Shown: piece after piece, positions 33,809 through 43,424 of the stretch
Position numbering within the stretch: the stretch's first letter is position 1
How the letters are laid out: every line of letters starts with the position of its first letter
DNA from: Nitrososphaeraceae archaeon
Lineage (GTDB): Archaea; Thermoproteota; Nitrososphaeria; Nitrososphaerales; Nitrososphaeraceae
DNA: 47,698 bases
Reading direction: 5' to 3'
Assembly: GCA_016782225.1 (NCBI GenBank)
Contig: JADDOW010000100.1
Span: 1-47,698, forward strand
Notes under the pieces: generated by a model
What the model saw: the letters and a program-made list of their open reading frames with translations, nothing else
What the model was told of the DNA's origin: nothing
Databases searched by the model: none
Made by a program: the position numbers and the translations under genes

Positions 33809-34801
33809 CTATTTTATTGAGATTATTTTTGCTCCTGAACTCGGGTTGCATATAAAAGTTTTACATCTGATATTCAATTTTCCATAAGTTTCTTTCATGG
33901 TGTTTGATACTTCAGAACCTTTGCTCTTAGAATTCAAAAATGCAATTGTGGATGGGCCTGCGCCACTAATAGCGAATGCTAATGCACCTGCTTTGAGAGA
34001 TCTTTCTTTTACTTGCTCAAATCCCGGTATCAGTTTTTGCCTTGCAGGCTCTATTATACAATCGTCGATACCATTGCATATCATTTGAATGTCTTGATTG
34101 AAAAAACCCGCAACAATTGTACATGCGTTTGAAAGATTTTGCACCATTTTTTTTAGAGGGACTTCTTGGGGAAGTGCTTTTCTTGCCACTTCTGTTTTCA
34201 TTTTAGGAACGCCTATCAATGGGACACAAACAACCAAAGTCAAATCTTTTGGCGATTTTATTTTTATAAACTCTAGTTTTGGAAGGCTTCTTACTATTAC
34301 AAAATCCCCAAAAAATGATCCGGCAACGTTATCATAGTGTTTTACACCTGCACTTGCTATTTCACCTTCTGCAGCATAATCTAATAATTCTGCATCTTTT
34401 ATATCCAATTTGAAAATTTTATTAAATGCAACAGCTGTCGCAACAGCCGAAGCAGCACTACTTCCCATTCCGTATCCTGGAGGAATATTTTTTTCAATTT
34501 CAATTATAAAATCATATCTATGTAATTCATAATCTTCAATAATTCTTCTTGCCACTTTTCCTGATGAGTTTTGGTCGGGATCAAGTGGAATACTTTTGCT
34601 CTCTTCTCCTTTTATTATTATCTTTATGTTGTCTGAATTGCTTTCTGATTTTTTTATTAACTTTAGATAAACAAGATCTTCTAATGCATCTAATCCTAAA
34701 CCGAAAACGTCATAACCCGGGCCTAGGTTTGCTGTAGACGACGGTGCGCTTGCTATGCATTCGCGATATTCTGTTTCATTTGTATTGTTTGTTTTTCCCA
34801 T
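33809..34801 (-). CDS. thrB: Homoserine kinase
   Basis: A GHMP kinase that phosphorylates homoserine on the way to threonine. The hallmarks are APSSTANLGPGYDVFGLGLDAL at the N-terminus, the ATP loop PPGYGMGSSAASAVATAVAFN near 110-130, and the C-terminal GALAFAISGAGPSTIAF motif. It is 330 residues, usual for archaeal ThrB. It lies 14 nt downstream of the GPN GTPase gene on the same strand, and is convergent with the crotonase gene. Confidence 0.92.
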   Translation of the reverse strand: MGKTNNTNETEYRECIASAPSSTANLGPGYDVFGLGLDALEDLVYLKLIKKSESNSDNIKIIIKGEESKSIPLDPDQNSSGKVARRIIEDYELHRYDFIIEIEKNIPPGYGMGSSAASAVATAVAFNKIFKLDIKDAELLDYAAEGEIASAGVKHYDNVAGSFFGDFVIVRSLPKLEFIKIKSPKDLTLVVCVPLIGVPKMKTEVARKALPQEVPLKKMVQNLSNACTIVAGFFNQDIQMICNGIDDCIIEPARQKLIPGFEQVKERSLKAGALAFAISGAGPSTIAFLNSKSKGSEVSNTMKETYGKLNIRCKTFICNPSSGAKIISIK

Positions 34802-34815
34802 GTTAGTCTCACATT

Positions 34816-35580
34816 CTATTGGTTGTTTTTTTCTTCTTCCCCATGTGTAAATATTCGTGAAAGGGCTGCAGATAAATTTATCATTCCATTCATTGTTATG
34901 TTTGATATTGCAATAGGATTTGTTATGTTTCCGCTTCTGAGCAATGTCTTTATCAAGTCCTTGCTAAGTAAAGATTGCTCAAAGTTTTTTTCTTTGTCAA
35001 GGGAGTCTTGTAACGATGAAATGGAATTGGACCAGTCTAATACCTCTTTTAGTTTATCTATTATTTTGTCTCTTTTGGTCAGGACATTAATTTGGGGAGT
35101 ATTTAATCGCAATTTTACTGATTGGGACAAAAACATTAGCGATACGTAATTGATAGGTGATTCAGCCAAAGTCCCATCAATAGTAAAAAGAGTTACTTTG
35201 TTATCTGAAAAAAAATTTGAAACAAAATATGGCCCACTGGACCTAAAAGCAAACAATTCTATTTGCCCCGGTGTGTCTACAATGACATAGTCTGGATTCA
35301 GCTCATCTACCTGTTGCTGTATTTCGCTTAATTTGGTGGATATTAGATCGTTTGCTAATATCAGGGATCCGTTAGGCCCCAAATTATAATTTTCCATAAT
35401 TGAATAAATGTCAATAAAATCTCTCACATCAACATCTGGATTGTAGGGTAAATTAGCTACACCTGGGTCTAAATTTATTGATATTGGCGAAATGTCGTTG
35501 CTGTTATACCATTCCAAAAGATTGGATGTTAATAGTGACTTCCCCGAGCCGGCAGTACCTGTAACAAAAATAGCATACAT
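34816..35580 (-). CDS. GPN-loop GTPase
   Basis: GPN-loop GTPases are dimeric G proteins found in archaea and eukaryotes; the eukaryotic ones assist RNA polymerase assembly. Walker A is GTAGSGKS (8-15). DPGVANLPY is the family's switch-like element, GPNGSL (near 74) is the eponymous GPN loop, DTPGQIE is G3, and TKRD is G4. The length is 254 residues. It precedes thrB on the same strand with a short gap, suggesting cotranscription without a functional link. Confidence 0.93.
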   Translation of the reverse strand: MYAIFVTGTAGSGKSLLTSNLLEWYNSNDISPISINLDPGVANLPYNPDVDVRDFIDIYSIMENYNLGPNGSLILANDLISTKLSEIQQQVDELNPDYVIVDTPGQIELFAFRSSGPYFVSNFFSDNKVTLFTIDGTLAESPINYVSLMFLSQSVKLRLNTPQINVLTKRDKIIDKLKEVLDWSNSISSLQDSLDKEKNFEQSLLSKDLIKTLLRSGNITNPIAISNITMNGMINLSAALSRIFTHGEEEKNNQ

Positions 35581-35665
35581 GTGAAATAATTTTATACCTT
35601 ATTGTAATTTTACTGTTGTATTTGTATGATTATTATATTGCTTTATTTGAACTGACTGTTACAAG

Positions 35666-36712
35666 TTGAATTGGCGGTTACTTTCCATTGTCGCAAGTAT
35701 AATACCTATAATTCTAATGTTTGTATTTACCCCAGTATCACTTAATGATATATCCTCCGTTGGGATTTTTCCCTTTTTATTGTCGTTTATTGCAACAATG
35801 GCAAGAATCCTTCTCCAAGCGGTTAGGTTTTATTATTTTGTACGAAAATTTATAGGAGACGGTGTAAGCTCATTTTGGAAAATAATTTATGCTAGGCTAG
35901 CAGGTGAATTCGTAACTCAAACTACACCATCTTATGTGGGAGGTGAAATTGTGAGAATTGCCTTTTTAACAAAAAATAAAGTTCCCCCAGGGAAAGCTGT
36001 TTGGGTTACTACTATGGAAATTATAGCCGATGTTTTTGTTGGCACGATATTGGCATTTATAGCCGGCTATCATGCACTTCTTACAGGTGCTTTCTTTATC
36101 GGCATTCTATTGATTTTAATTGCCCTTCCAACTTTTTGCTTTTGGTTTTTTTTGTTGATTTATTCTTCAAAAAAAAATATTAGATTGCCATCATTTTCAT
36201 TAAAGTTATCTAAGAGATTTGTTTCTGAAGAAAAGGCTTTGCGTGGAATTAATTCAGTAAACAAAGCATTAGATGATTTATGCATGATGAGTAGAGAGAA
36301 TTTCGGTTCATCCAAATCTGTGAAAATATTTTCAATTGGAATAGGAATTACTTTATTGGCGTTTATTTTCCAAGGACTTTCTTTTCTTGTTTTGACTCAT
36401 TCCATAAACAGTGATATTGGTTTATTTTCCTCTTTTATGGCTACTTCGGCATCTACTGTTTTGGGAACTTTGCCTATTACAATAGGGGGATCTGGTTTGA
36501 CAGAGTTAGGTCTTTGGGGTTATATCAATCACTTAAATGATTTTTCCCAACTTGGAAATATTATCAGTGATAGCCAATTGAATGTGATAATTGCTTGGCG
36601 TATAGCTTCATACCATATCCCTTTAATTATAATGTGGATTGCATTGATGAAATTAGCTTTAGGAAAAAGTTATTCCAAGCCTTCCTCACACTCTACACCT
36701 GTTAGTTTTTGA
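35666..36712 (+). CDS. Flippase-like integral membrane protein (UPF0104/LPG synthase TM family)
   Basis: About eight hydrophobic segments are visible, starting with LLSIVASIIPIILMFVF at residue 4. Family motifs are TQTTPSYVGGEIVRIAFL (near 88-105), AVWVTTMEIIADV and TLPITIGGSGLTELGLWG (near 272-289), typical of the lysylphosphatidylglycerol synthase transmembrane/UPF0104 family, whose members are thought to move or modify lipids. The catalytic C-terminal domain of true LPG synthases is absent. It starts at TTG 35666, with a promoter shared or overlapped with the divergent GPN GTPase gene (85 nt apart). Archaeal homologues often accompany glycosyltransferases, but none is nearby. Confidence 0.8.
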   Translation: MNWRLLSIVASIIPIILMFVFTPVSLNDISSVGIFPFLLSFIATMARILLQAVRFYYFVRKFIGDGVSSFWKIIYARLAGEFVTQTTPSYVGGEIVRIAFLTKNKVPPGKAVWVTTMEIIADVFVGTILAFIAGYHALLTGAFFIGILLILIALPTFCFWFFLLIYSSKKNIRLPSFSLKLSKRFVSEEKALRGINSVNKALDDLCMMSRENFGSSKSVKIFSIGIGITLLAFIFQGLSFLVLTHSINSDIGLFSSFMATSASTVLGTLPITIGGSGLTELGLWGYINHLNDFSQLGNIISDSQLNVIIAWRIASYHIPLIIMWIALMKLALGKSYSKPSSHSTPVSF

Positions 36713-37287
36713 GATGTTGCTTTATAATTTTATTAGTGGTCTGCTTATGTGTTTGGTAAAAATATGCTGTTTGACTCGTTAAAAGACTATGTAATAGCTA
36801 TAACTTAGGACATTGGGTAGTATTGGTAATTCATTACTTGTGATTTTAAAACTTAGGTTGGCTTGCTGTATTTATTTTAAAAATAACTCAAATTATCCGG
36901 TCTTATTAATTGCAATAGAAGACAACAATGATCAAAAAATTAATTTCTATTTGTACGGTTAAAAAAAAGTATCAAGATAACTATTAGGTAACTATTGGCT
37001 GGCAAAGTATATTTAAAAACTACTGTATTATTCTAAAAATTTACAATGAGAATAAGAGAATTTAGTATTAAAAATTTTACCACCTTGAATTTGCTGATGT
37101 GATATTTTTATGCATGATCTTTTGCAAATTCTATGAAAAAGAATATGCCGTTTAAAAATCATATTGAGCATTTATTAGATGCTTTTTACATTTTTATGGC
37201 CCTAATTCTTAACCCATCAAGAATACTTCCCGTTATAGTATGTCCTATTTGAGTAGACAATTAATAAAAATCTGCCTTTGATTTTAT
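36713..37287. other. Gene-free spacer after the flippase-like gene
   Basis: About 575 AT-rich bases with stop codons in all frames. An 18-codon frame at 37047 (MRIREFSIKNF start) looks like the first strand of an SMC/RecF-type ATPase but stops at once. No RNA gene or repeat was recognised. Confidence 0.45.
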
Positions 37288-37770
37288 TTATTTTTCATCG
37301 TCTTCTTCATTTGGAATATTTGGTATGTTGTCTGATTCTACATTCATCATTTGAGCGTTTTCTAAATCAAACTTGTAAATCTCATATATATCGAGTTGGT
37401 ATTTTGTTTTTAACAATTCTACTAAATGTTGACTCAACGATGCTTTTGAAATTTTTATGTTGTATTCATATACAAAACCTTTCATAAAATCACTAATGTT
37501 TGATTTATCTGATATTTCTATTTCTTCAATTATAGTCCTGCCATCGGGCAGTGCTTCATACAATTGAATATCTGCTTTTTTTTTCGGTTCGTTAATATCT
37601 AGGAAATAGCCTGTTCTATTGATGACGCTGTATTCTTGAAAATTTGCACCTTTTATTTCATTTTCTGCCCATTCTGGGAGGCCGTTTTCTTCCGATTTTG
37701 ACTTTGCTGCTTTTCTTACCATTTGATGTACTTGAATTATTTTATCACTTTTTATTAAAACCTTTTTCAA
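37288..37770 (-). CDS. Conserved protein of unknown function
   Basis: I do not recognise this 160-residue protein. The first third is basic (KVLIKSDKIIQVHQMVRKAAKSKSE). The middle (INRTGYFLDINEPKKKADIQLYEALPDGRTIIEEIEI) alternates strands. A helical region follows (VYEYNIKISKASLSQHLVELLKTKYQLDIYEIYKF). The last 25 residues are strongly acidic (NIPNEEDDEK). No signal peptide, membrane segment or metal motif is seen. It is divergent from the sulfurtransferase gene, with 48 nt between starts. Codon use resembles its neighbours, so it is probably a real lineage-specific gene. Confidence 0.6.
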   Translation of the reverse strand: MKKVLIKSDKIIQVHQMVRKAAKSKSEENGLPEWAENEIKGANFQEYSVINRTGYFLDINEPKKKADIQLYEALPDGRTIIEEIEISDKSNISDFMKGFVYEYNIKISKASLSQHLVELLKTKYQLDIYEIYKFDLENAQMMNVESDNIPNIPNEEDDEK

Positions 37771-37818
37771 ACATTATTTTTATTATGGGAAAGCATTATC
37801 TATTGGCTTGCTTTAATT

Positions 37819-38631
37819 ATGCTAACTTTGACTTTGGACACCGTTGTGAATGGTGAATATTTATGCCGTCTGATTGATACTCAAAATCCAAATTTACTTA
37901 TTGTGGACACAAGACCTTTTTCAGATTATAATAAGGGGCATATTCCGCATGCCGTTAACATTGACTTGATGAATTTCCATTGGTTTGATACCTCTAAGGA
38001 AGGTATTGTGCAGTTCAATAAACAAATGAAAATATTGTTAAATTATTTGGGTGTTAACCCACAAAGTATTGTAGTTTTTTATGATGGTGTATCGGGTTCT
38101 TCGGCATCAAGAGGTGTTTGGTTATTAAATTATTTTTCTCATGAGGATTCATATATATTAGATGGTGGTTTTGAAAATTGGTTAAAATCAAACTACCCGG
38201 TTGAAACAACAACTAATCCATTCATATCATCCGATACTGTGTTTAACATAAATAAGGATGTATTAGCGGATGCGGAATATGTCAAAAACAAAATTGAGAA
38301 AAATGCTAATGATGTAGTTATTATTGATTGCAGATCCAAAATGGAGTATGATGGATTGGTTGTAAGGGCATCAAGAAGAGGACATATTCCATACGCCGTT
38401 AACATTGACTGGATTAATAATCTTGAAAATGAAAAATTTAAAGATCATGAAAAACTTTCTCAACTATATTCCTTCATTCCTATGGATAAAGAAGTCATTA
38501 CATATTGTCAAGGTGGTTATAGAGCAGCAAATACATACCTTATCCTAAAAAAACTTGGCTATTCTAATGTTAAAATGTACCTGGGTTCTTGGGGCGAATG
38601 GGGAAATATTCCTTCCCTTCTGATAGAGTGA
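37819..38631 (+). CDS. Two-domain sulfurtransferase (rhodanese/TST family)
   Basis: There are two rhodanese domains: residues 10-130 (VDTRPFSDYNKGHIPHAVNID, then SASRGVWLL with an inactive loop VVFYDGVSGSSASRG) and 150-268 (IDCRSKMEYDGLVVRASRRGHIPYAVNIDW). The active-site loop of the second domain is YCQGGYRAANTYLIL, with the catalytic cysteine near residue 232. The loop CQGGYR resembles the thiosulfate sulfurtransferase/SseA-like group. The length of 270 residues is normal for tandem rhodaneses. It would transfer sulfane sulfur; the acceptor is unknown. Confidence 0.9.
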   Translation: MLTLTLDTVVNGEYLCRLIDTQNPNLLIVDTRPFSDYNKGHIPHAVNIDLMNFHWFDTSKEGIVQFNKQMKILLNYLGVNPQSIVVFYDGVSGSSASRGVWLLNYFSHEDSYILDGGFENWLKSNYPVETTTNPFISSDTVFNINKDVLADAEYVKNKIEKNANDVVIIDCRSKMEYDGLVVRASRRGHIPYAVNIDWINNLENEKFKDHEKLSQLYSFIPMDKEVITYCQGGYRAANTYLILKKLGYSNVKMYLGSWGEWGNIPSLLIE

Positions 38632-39272
38632 TGGTTGTTCCCATAGGTTTTACATTCCAATTCAAATCATTCAAATCACTTTAATTTGTAAGGCATGTGA
38701 AAAGTAATTTCCTAAAAAGTTGAATCTAATTTCAATGCCTAAGGATGTCAATTAGCTTGTTTTAGATATTTGATAATAAAATGAAATTTATTTGAATTTA
38801 AATCACTTGTTTGTCTTGTTGTATATGTATATAATTCCATGATGTGATTGATATACCATTTTTAAGCTAATGTTAATTATATTGCAATTTATATACCTAT
38901 TTGTAATGAGTTTTAGTTACTAATTAAATGCAACAAGTACATATTTGATTTTCTTATCCAAAAAATTGTATTCAAATAATAATGTCAATAATATCAATAA
39001 TATCCATTAAGAGTATCATAATTATACTTTTCAATATCAAATGTCAAAAACAAAATGCCCGGTTTAAATTAATGGTAATAATTAAATATTTACGTTTAGG
39101 CTAACAAACGTATAGAATAATTATGTAAATTATCAAAAATTCGCAAAAATTATGGATATGTACATGTAAAATAGATTCAGACATGAAATAATGCATTTCA
39201 AGAAGGAAATAAATCTAACGGCTTATAAAGTTTGGTTCAAATAAAATGGGAGAGAGTTTTAAATTCAAAAAA
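38632..39272. other. Gene-free spacer after the sulfurtransferase gene
   Basis: About 640 AT-rich bases with no frame above 40 codons that looks coding. It contains short AATAATATC-like iterations near 38980-39010. Nothing else was identified. Confidence 0.5.
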
Positions 39273-39908
39273 TTATAATTTGTTTATTTTTATATTATTT
39301 AATTCTTGTAACTCATTTTCTATTTCGCTGGAGCTTTGGTTCCCATATGTCACCAAAACCCTGTCATCATCATTTAATACATAACCCATTATGTCATTAG
39401 TCTGATTCCCATTCACATAAAATCTTAATTTTGAATTTTCATTATCACAAAAGCGCTTATTTTCATCGGTTATGAAGCAACCGTTTGATATATCCATTCT
39501 AAGGCTCTTTACAAATTCTCCAATTGGAACCTTCGCAGCGTGTTTATGTAGGGTTGTCCCATCTAAAGTGCCATTATAACTTTCCATGTGTATATAATTA
39601 GATCTTACCATGTATTTTTGTTGGGCAAAATCAATTTTTGTTCCATTTAAATTAACTAAAAGTGCCGCATGTTCGTGAGCGGATCCTAATGTTCCGTATG
39701 TGGCTGAAACATCGTTTCTTGGAAATAATATAGCTAATACTATGGTAATTGCAATAATACCTACTATTGCAGGAATTATTATTTTCATATATTGTTTTCT
39801 TTTTCTTCTGCCTTTTGCGAAATAACTAGTATTATTATTTTCTTCTTTCATATTTGAATTATTTTTATTATTATTGTTATTTCCAGTGTCTTTTCTTTTT
39901 CTATTCAT
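39273..39908 (-). CDS. Membrane-anchored His/Cys protein of unknown function
   Basis: A low-complexity Asn/Lys-rich N-terminus (about 40 residues) is followed by one membrane segment (MKIIIPAIVGIIAITIVLAILF, near 41-62), placing the rest outside the cell. The outer domain starts GSAHEHAALLVNLNG and has NYIHMESYNG, LHKHAAKVPIGEFVK and two cysteines (GCFITDENKRFCD), ending in DDDRVLVTYGNQ. The histidine pairs HEH, IHME and HKH could bind a metal such as copper. Similar proteins in Nitrososphaeria are, as I recall, labelled thiol-disulfide isomerase, but no CxxC motif is seen here. It is 211 residues long. Confidence 0.65.
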   Translation of the reverse strand: MNRKRKDTGNNNNNKNNSNMKEENNNTSYFAKGRRKRKQYMKIIIPAIVGIIAITIVLAILFPRNDVSATYGTLGSAHEHAALLVNLNGTKIDFAQQKYMVRSNYIHMESYNGTLDGTTLHKHAAKVPIGEFVKSLRMDISNGCFITDENKRFCDNENSKLRFYVNGNQTNDIMGYVLNDDDRVLVTYGNQSSSEIENELQELNNIKINKL

Positions 39909-39976
39909 CTTGGATTGATTTTTATATACAAGTCTCTAATTTAAAATTAATATTGTAATTATGTTGAGTTAATTAT

Positions 39977-40855
39977 TTATTCTTTTATTATCTCATTAAT
40001 TATATGTTGCAAATTTTTTGAAAAAGGGTGATTTGGATTATTAACTACTGTTAAAAATTCTCTAGAGCTAAATTGAATGTCGCAATAACAAGGCAAAGGT
40101 GTAAGGTATTTTATACCTGTCACTTCTTCTAATCCTTCTAGAACATTTTGTGGATTCTGCATTTCTAATTTATTATTGTTGTCTATTTGCTTAAAATATG
40201 TGTGTGCTGGATTAGTTTTAACTTCATGAGAATTAATTAGTGTTACAGGCACGCAATACCCTGATATTCTGTTAAGTAATATGTATGTAATAGCTCCGAA
40301 TTTTACGAATGTTGTATAGATTTCATTTAGTAGTTTTTTTGTTCCTTCTATATCCAAGTCATCCATTTTCATGGTGAGTATTAATTTATCCGCTATAGAC
40401 AGAGCATTTATGGACCAATGCCTGATACCTGGACTGGTGTCTATTATTATATAATCGATATCCATCTTTGTTATAATTTGCTCTCTTAAAAAGACTAATT
40501 TTCTAAATTGTTTTTTCCAGTATTCAGATCCATTGCTAATTTCAAACTTGAATATGGCATCTCTGTTAGGATTTGAAAATCCTGCATAAATCTTGCCTGA
40601 AAGTGACTTTCCATTATATATGGAATCTGTCATGTCTATTATCGTTTCTTCAACATCTGCATTGTTATCCAAAAAGTCATTTATCCATTTTTTTGGGGTA
40701 ATCTTAAAGTAATTGTGTAAGCTTGGAGCGTATATGTCTAAATCTATAAGGGCGACTTTTTTTCCTGTTTCTGCAAGCAATGCCGCAGTATTTGCAGCAA
40801 TGGTGGTTTTACCTGTGCCACCTTTGTACGAATGTATTGCAATGCAATGGGTCAT
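39977..40855 (-). CDS. ParA/MinD-type ATPase
   Basis: The deviant Walker A motif KGGTGKTTIAANTAALLAETG (residues 11-31) identifies the ParA/MinD superfamily. IDLDIYAPSLHNYF (Walker A', near 37-50) and YIIIDTSPGIRHWS (Walker B) follow, then LILTMKMDDLDIEGTKKLL, which is MinD-like. Residues 60-120 are an insertion with NADVEETIIDMTDSIY that is longer than in standard MinD. No C-terminal amphipathic membrane helix is obvious, and no ParB or partner lies beside it. The ATPase probably positions or activates a cargo that cannot be named. Confidence 0.88.
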   Translation of the reverse strand: MTHCIAIHSYKGGTGKTTIAANTAALLAETGKKVALIDLDIYAPSLHNYFKITPKKWINDFLDNNADVEETIIDMTDSIYNGKSLSGKIYAGFSNPNRDAIFKFEISNGSEYWKKQFRKLVFLREQIITKMDIDYIIIDTSPGIRHWSINALSIADKLILTMKMDDLDIEGTKKLLNEIYTTFVKFGAITYILLNRISGYCVPVTLINSHEVKTNPAHTYFKQIDNNNKLEMQNPQNVLEGLEEVTGIKYLTPLPCYCDIQFSSREFLTVVNNPNHPFSKNLQHIINEIIKE

Positions 40856-41152
40856 TCACTTACAATCTATTACTTTATAATATTTAATAATAATCTTTTG
40901 AAATATTTGTTTTATTTTATTAATTGTCATTATTGTTTTAAAATTAATGCAATTCTTGGTAATTTTTGGAGTTTTCCTAATATCATAAATGCAGTATTTT
41001 AAAAAAAATATGGTTTGCAAATAGGAGCCTTAATTAATTTACAACGAATTTTACATTTTAAATACATGATTTTTCTCTAAAATATTGGATTGATAGTTAT
41101 TGTCTTGTGAACCCTGCTTTGGTATTGCCTATCACTTATTTTAATTCCTTTT

Positions 41153-41563
41153 TTATTTTAAAAGAACAGAAAAAAAATTATTTATGGGACTCATCAATTT
41201 TCTCATAACCAAGTCATCAAAATCATCGATATCTGGATCCAATGTTAAAATCATAAGAAATTCTAATCTGTTGTTTTGATTAGTTATTGGTATTGTTATT
41301 CTTAGAATCTTTTCATACAAAGAACAAGTATAATGTAATTTACCTAAAATGTTTTGCCATCTTAACCTGGTATATTGCCTTGTAGATGCAGTTATTGCAT
41401 ATTGTTCTGTCTCCTCATCATTTAATAGCGGTACTATGTCCTTTCTTTCCCCTTTAGTTAGTATTATTCCGTGTTTGTCTGCAATTCCGACAAACCTTAT
41501 TCTGGAATCCGTGTCTATAATTTTATCACACAAACCTTTAAACTCTGAATTATTGTTTACCAT
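41153..41563 (-). CDS. DUF6659-like protein
   Basis: It is the compact form (136 residues) of the family also present at 14603 and, broken, at 1385. The sequence shows an N-terminal helix (EFKGLCDKIIDTD), strands IRFVGIADKHGIILTKGE, a polar loop (LLNDEETEQYAITASTRQYTR), strands LGKLHYTCSLYEKILRITIPIT and LEFLMILTLDPDI, then a helix (DDLVMRKLMSPINNFF). This strand order resembles Roadblock/PAS-type small sensor domains, but that is a guess. No catalytic residues stand out. Confidence 0.6.
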   Translation of the reverse strand: MVNNNSEFKGLCDKIIDTDSRIRFVGIADKHGIILTKGERKDIVPLLNDEETEQYAITASTRQYTRLRWQNILGKLHYTCSLYEKILRITIPITNQNNRLEFLMILTLDPDIDDFDDLVMRKLMSPINNFFSVLLK

Positions 41564-41866
41564 ATTTTGTTATTAAAAGAGTTTTGTGTGTTATAAAACT
41601 TATATTTATCTCTCCTCCTTTTCTAACTTATTATGAGCCTTAGTTGGTTATCATGTTATATATTATGGATTTACTGCGTATATGCCATAAAAAAAATGTT
41701 GTTAGTTAAATTACCAAAATTTTATCCCTATCAAATATTTACCAAATAAATCTGTTTATCAAATTTTAATTATGGTTCTATATTAGAAAAATGGTTGCCT
41801 ATTGTTTTCAACAAGATTTTATCATGTTCATCTTAATGTATTTAACACCATTCTTGTATTTGTGTC
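41564..41866. other. Spacer before the dihydropteroate synthase gene
   Basis: About 300 bases containing a candidate 38-codon gene (41633-41749) and a TATA-like TATATTTAT at 41601-41609. The rest shows no structure. The divergent DUF6659-like gene starts at 41563. Confidence 0.4.
41633..41749 (+). CDS. Candidate 38-aa small membrane protein
   Basis: The frame ATG..TAA encodes a hydrophobic stretch (LSWLSCYILWIYCVYAI) followed by basic residues (KKMLLVKLPK), which fits one membrane segment with a positive inside. A TATA-like TATATTTAT begins 32 nt before the ATG, the same spacing as at other genes here. The support is only composition and promoter position; a chance frame is quite possible. 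Confidence 0.25.
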   Translation: MSLSWLSCYILWIYCVYAIKKMLLVKLPKFYPYQIFTK

Positions 41867-42733
41867 ATGTTGACTAAAATAGGTAATATTTCAATAGGTT
41901 ATAATCACTGCCCAAGAGTAATGGGAATAATTAATTTAAGCCCGGAATCCTTTTACAAAAAATCTATAAAATTAAACTCTGATGAAATACAAAATACTGT
42001 TTTGGATATGCAATCCTCAGGTGTTGACATAATTGATATTGGAGGTATGTCTACAGCCCCTTATTTGAAAACATTTATCCCAATCGATTTAGAGATTGAA
42101 AGGCTGCAATATGCAGTATCTGCAATCCGCCAGATTAGTGACATACCTATTTCAGTAGATACTGTTAGATCTGATGTGTTAGAATCCCTGTTGAAGTATG
42201 AAATAAATGCAGTTAATGATGTTACTGGATTAAAGTATGATAAAAAGATGCCTTTAACTGTTTCTGAATCTGATCTACCAGTTATTGTCGGTGCTTATAG
42301 AAGCAATTCTGATTCTTCAAATCTATTCACGGGCGATATATATGATACCATTAACCTATTAGTAGAAAGTATTGATATTGCTGCTAGTTACAAAATCGAA
42401 GGAGAAGGGATAATAATTGATCCATCAATTGGTTTTTTTAGAAAAATTGGTAATAATCCCTTTTTTTCAAAGATCGATGGAATGGATTGGTATATCCGTG
42501 ATATCAATATACTTTCTAATATTTCATTATTATCTTCCTTACACAAACCTGTTTGTATTTCGGTTTCGAGGAAGTCATTCATGGGTTCATTATTGAATTT
42601 AAATTTAGAGGAGAGACTTATACCATCAATAATCACAGAGATCCATTGTGTATTAAATGGGGTTTCCCTAATACGAACCCATAATGTAAAAGAAACTAAA
42701 CTAGCAGTAAATATGATAGGCATATTAAATTGA
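41867..42733 (+). CDS. folP: Dihydropteroate synthase family protein
   Basis: The enzyme couples a pterin pyrophosphate with an aminobenzoate unit in (tetrahydro)folate or methanopterin synthesis. The DHPS motifs are VMGIINLSPESFYK (residues 18-31), DIIDIGGMSTAP, ISVDTVRSDVLE, INAVNDVTG, the SRKSFMG loop, and the C-terminal IRTHNVKET (compare RVHDV). The length of 288 residues is normal. Archaeal members can act on methanopterin precursors, so the exact product is open. It starts at ATG 41867, and Csl4 follows 61 nt later. Confidence 0.88.
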   Translation: MLTKIGNISIGYNHCPRVMGIINLSPESFYKKSIKLNSDEIQNTVLDMQSSGVDIIDIGGMSTAPYLKTFIPIDLEIERLQYAVSAIRQISDIPISVDTVRSDVLESLLKYEINAVNDVTGLKYDKKMPLTVSESDLPVIVGAYRSNSDSSNLFTGDIYDTINLLVESIDIAASYKIEGEGIIIDPSIGFFRKIGNNPFFSKIDGMDWYIRDINILSNISLLSSLHKPVCISVSRKSFMGSLLNLNLEERLIPSIITEIHCVLNGVSLIRTHNVKETKLAVNMIGILN

Positions 42734-42794
42734 TATATTTTGTATTTTCTGTAACAATTATAACTATAAAAAAGATAATATTTTGTGATTTGAT

Positions 42795-43424
42795 GTGAAT
42801 AAAATTAAAGAAATTGATCGTGTGCTTCCAGGAAAACCTCTTTCGGTAATTGAAGAGTTTGAATCAGGAAAAAATACTTTTGTATATGATGGGGAAGTAA
42901 GATCATCTGTAATAGGTAAACCTGTGGTTAATATGGTAAATAGAATATTAAATGTTACACAAAGAAATCCTCCAATGATACCTAAAATTGGGGATATTGT
43001 GACGGGTTATATTGATATGCTGTTTGGAAATATGATATCTGTGAGAGTCGTATATATCAATGACAAAAATTCTCATTCTGGGTTTTCCGCAATTGCATCA
43101 ACTCGTATCTCTAATATGGGCAATAATTACTATTCTAGTTGGCGTGAAAGAAATTATAAGGGAAAGCTTATATTTAAAGTAGGTGACATTATTCGTGGAA
43201 GAGTTTATAGTTTGTTGAACTCTTCAATCCATATAACATTAGAAGACAAAGATTTAGGTTTAGTTTATACAATTTGTTTTTCATGTGGAAATACCGATCT
43301 GATTAAAGTTTCTGGAGGCTTGAAATGTCCAAATTGTGGTAATTATGAGGAAAGAAAAGTTTGCGTTGATTATGGCAAAGAGGCTTTTACATCACTTTAT
43401 GATAAACAATATATTATGGGATGA
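42795..43424 (+). CDS. csl4: Exosome RNA-binding subunit Csl4
   Basis: Csl4 caps the archaeal RNA-degrading exosome. The N-terminal domain opens with VLPGKPLSVIEEFESGKNTFVYDGEVRSS (residues 10-38), the family hallmark. An S1 domain (PKIGDIVTGYIDMLFGNMISVRV... FKVGDIIRGRVYSLL, about 63-145) and a C-terminal zinc ribbon with CFSCGN and CPNCGN complete it. GTG at 42795 is the start, as the adjacent ATG runs into TGA. Its end overlaps the next gene by 4 nt (ATGA), so the two are translationally coupled. Confidence 0.93.
   Translation: MNKIKEIDRVLPGKPLSVIEEFESGKNTFVYDGEVRSSVIGKPVVNMVNRILNVTQRNPPMIPKIGDIVTGYIDMLFGNMISVRVVYINDKNSHSGFSAIASTRISNMGNNYYSSWRERNYKGKLIFKVGDIIRGRVYSLLNSSIHITLEDKDLGLVYTICFSCGNTDLIKVSGGLKCPNCGNYEERKVCVDYGKEAFTSLYDKQYIMG

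Noticed and set aside
37047-37103. 18-codon frame beginning MRIREFSIKNF, like an SMC/RecF-type ATPase N-terminus
   Set aside because: It stops at once and no continuation was found in other frames; the likeness is too short to trust.
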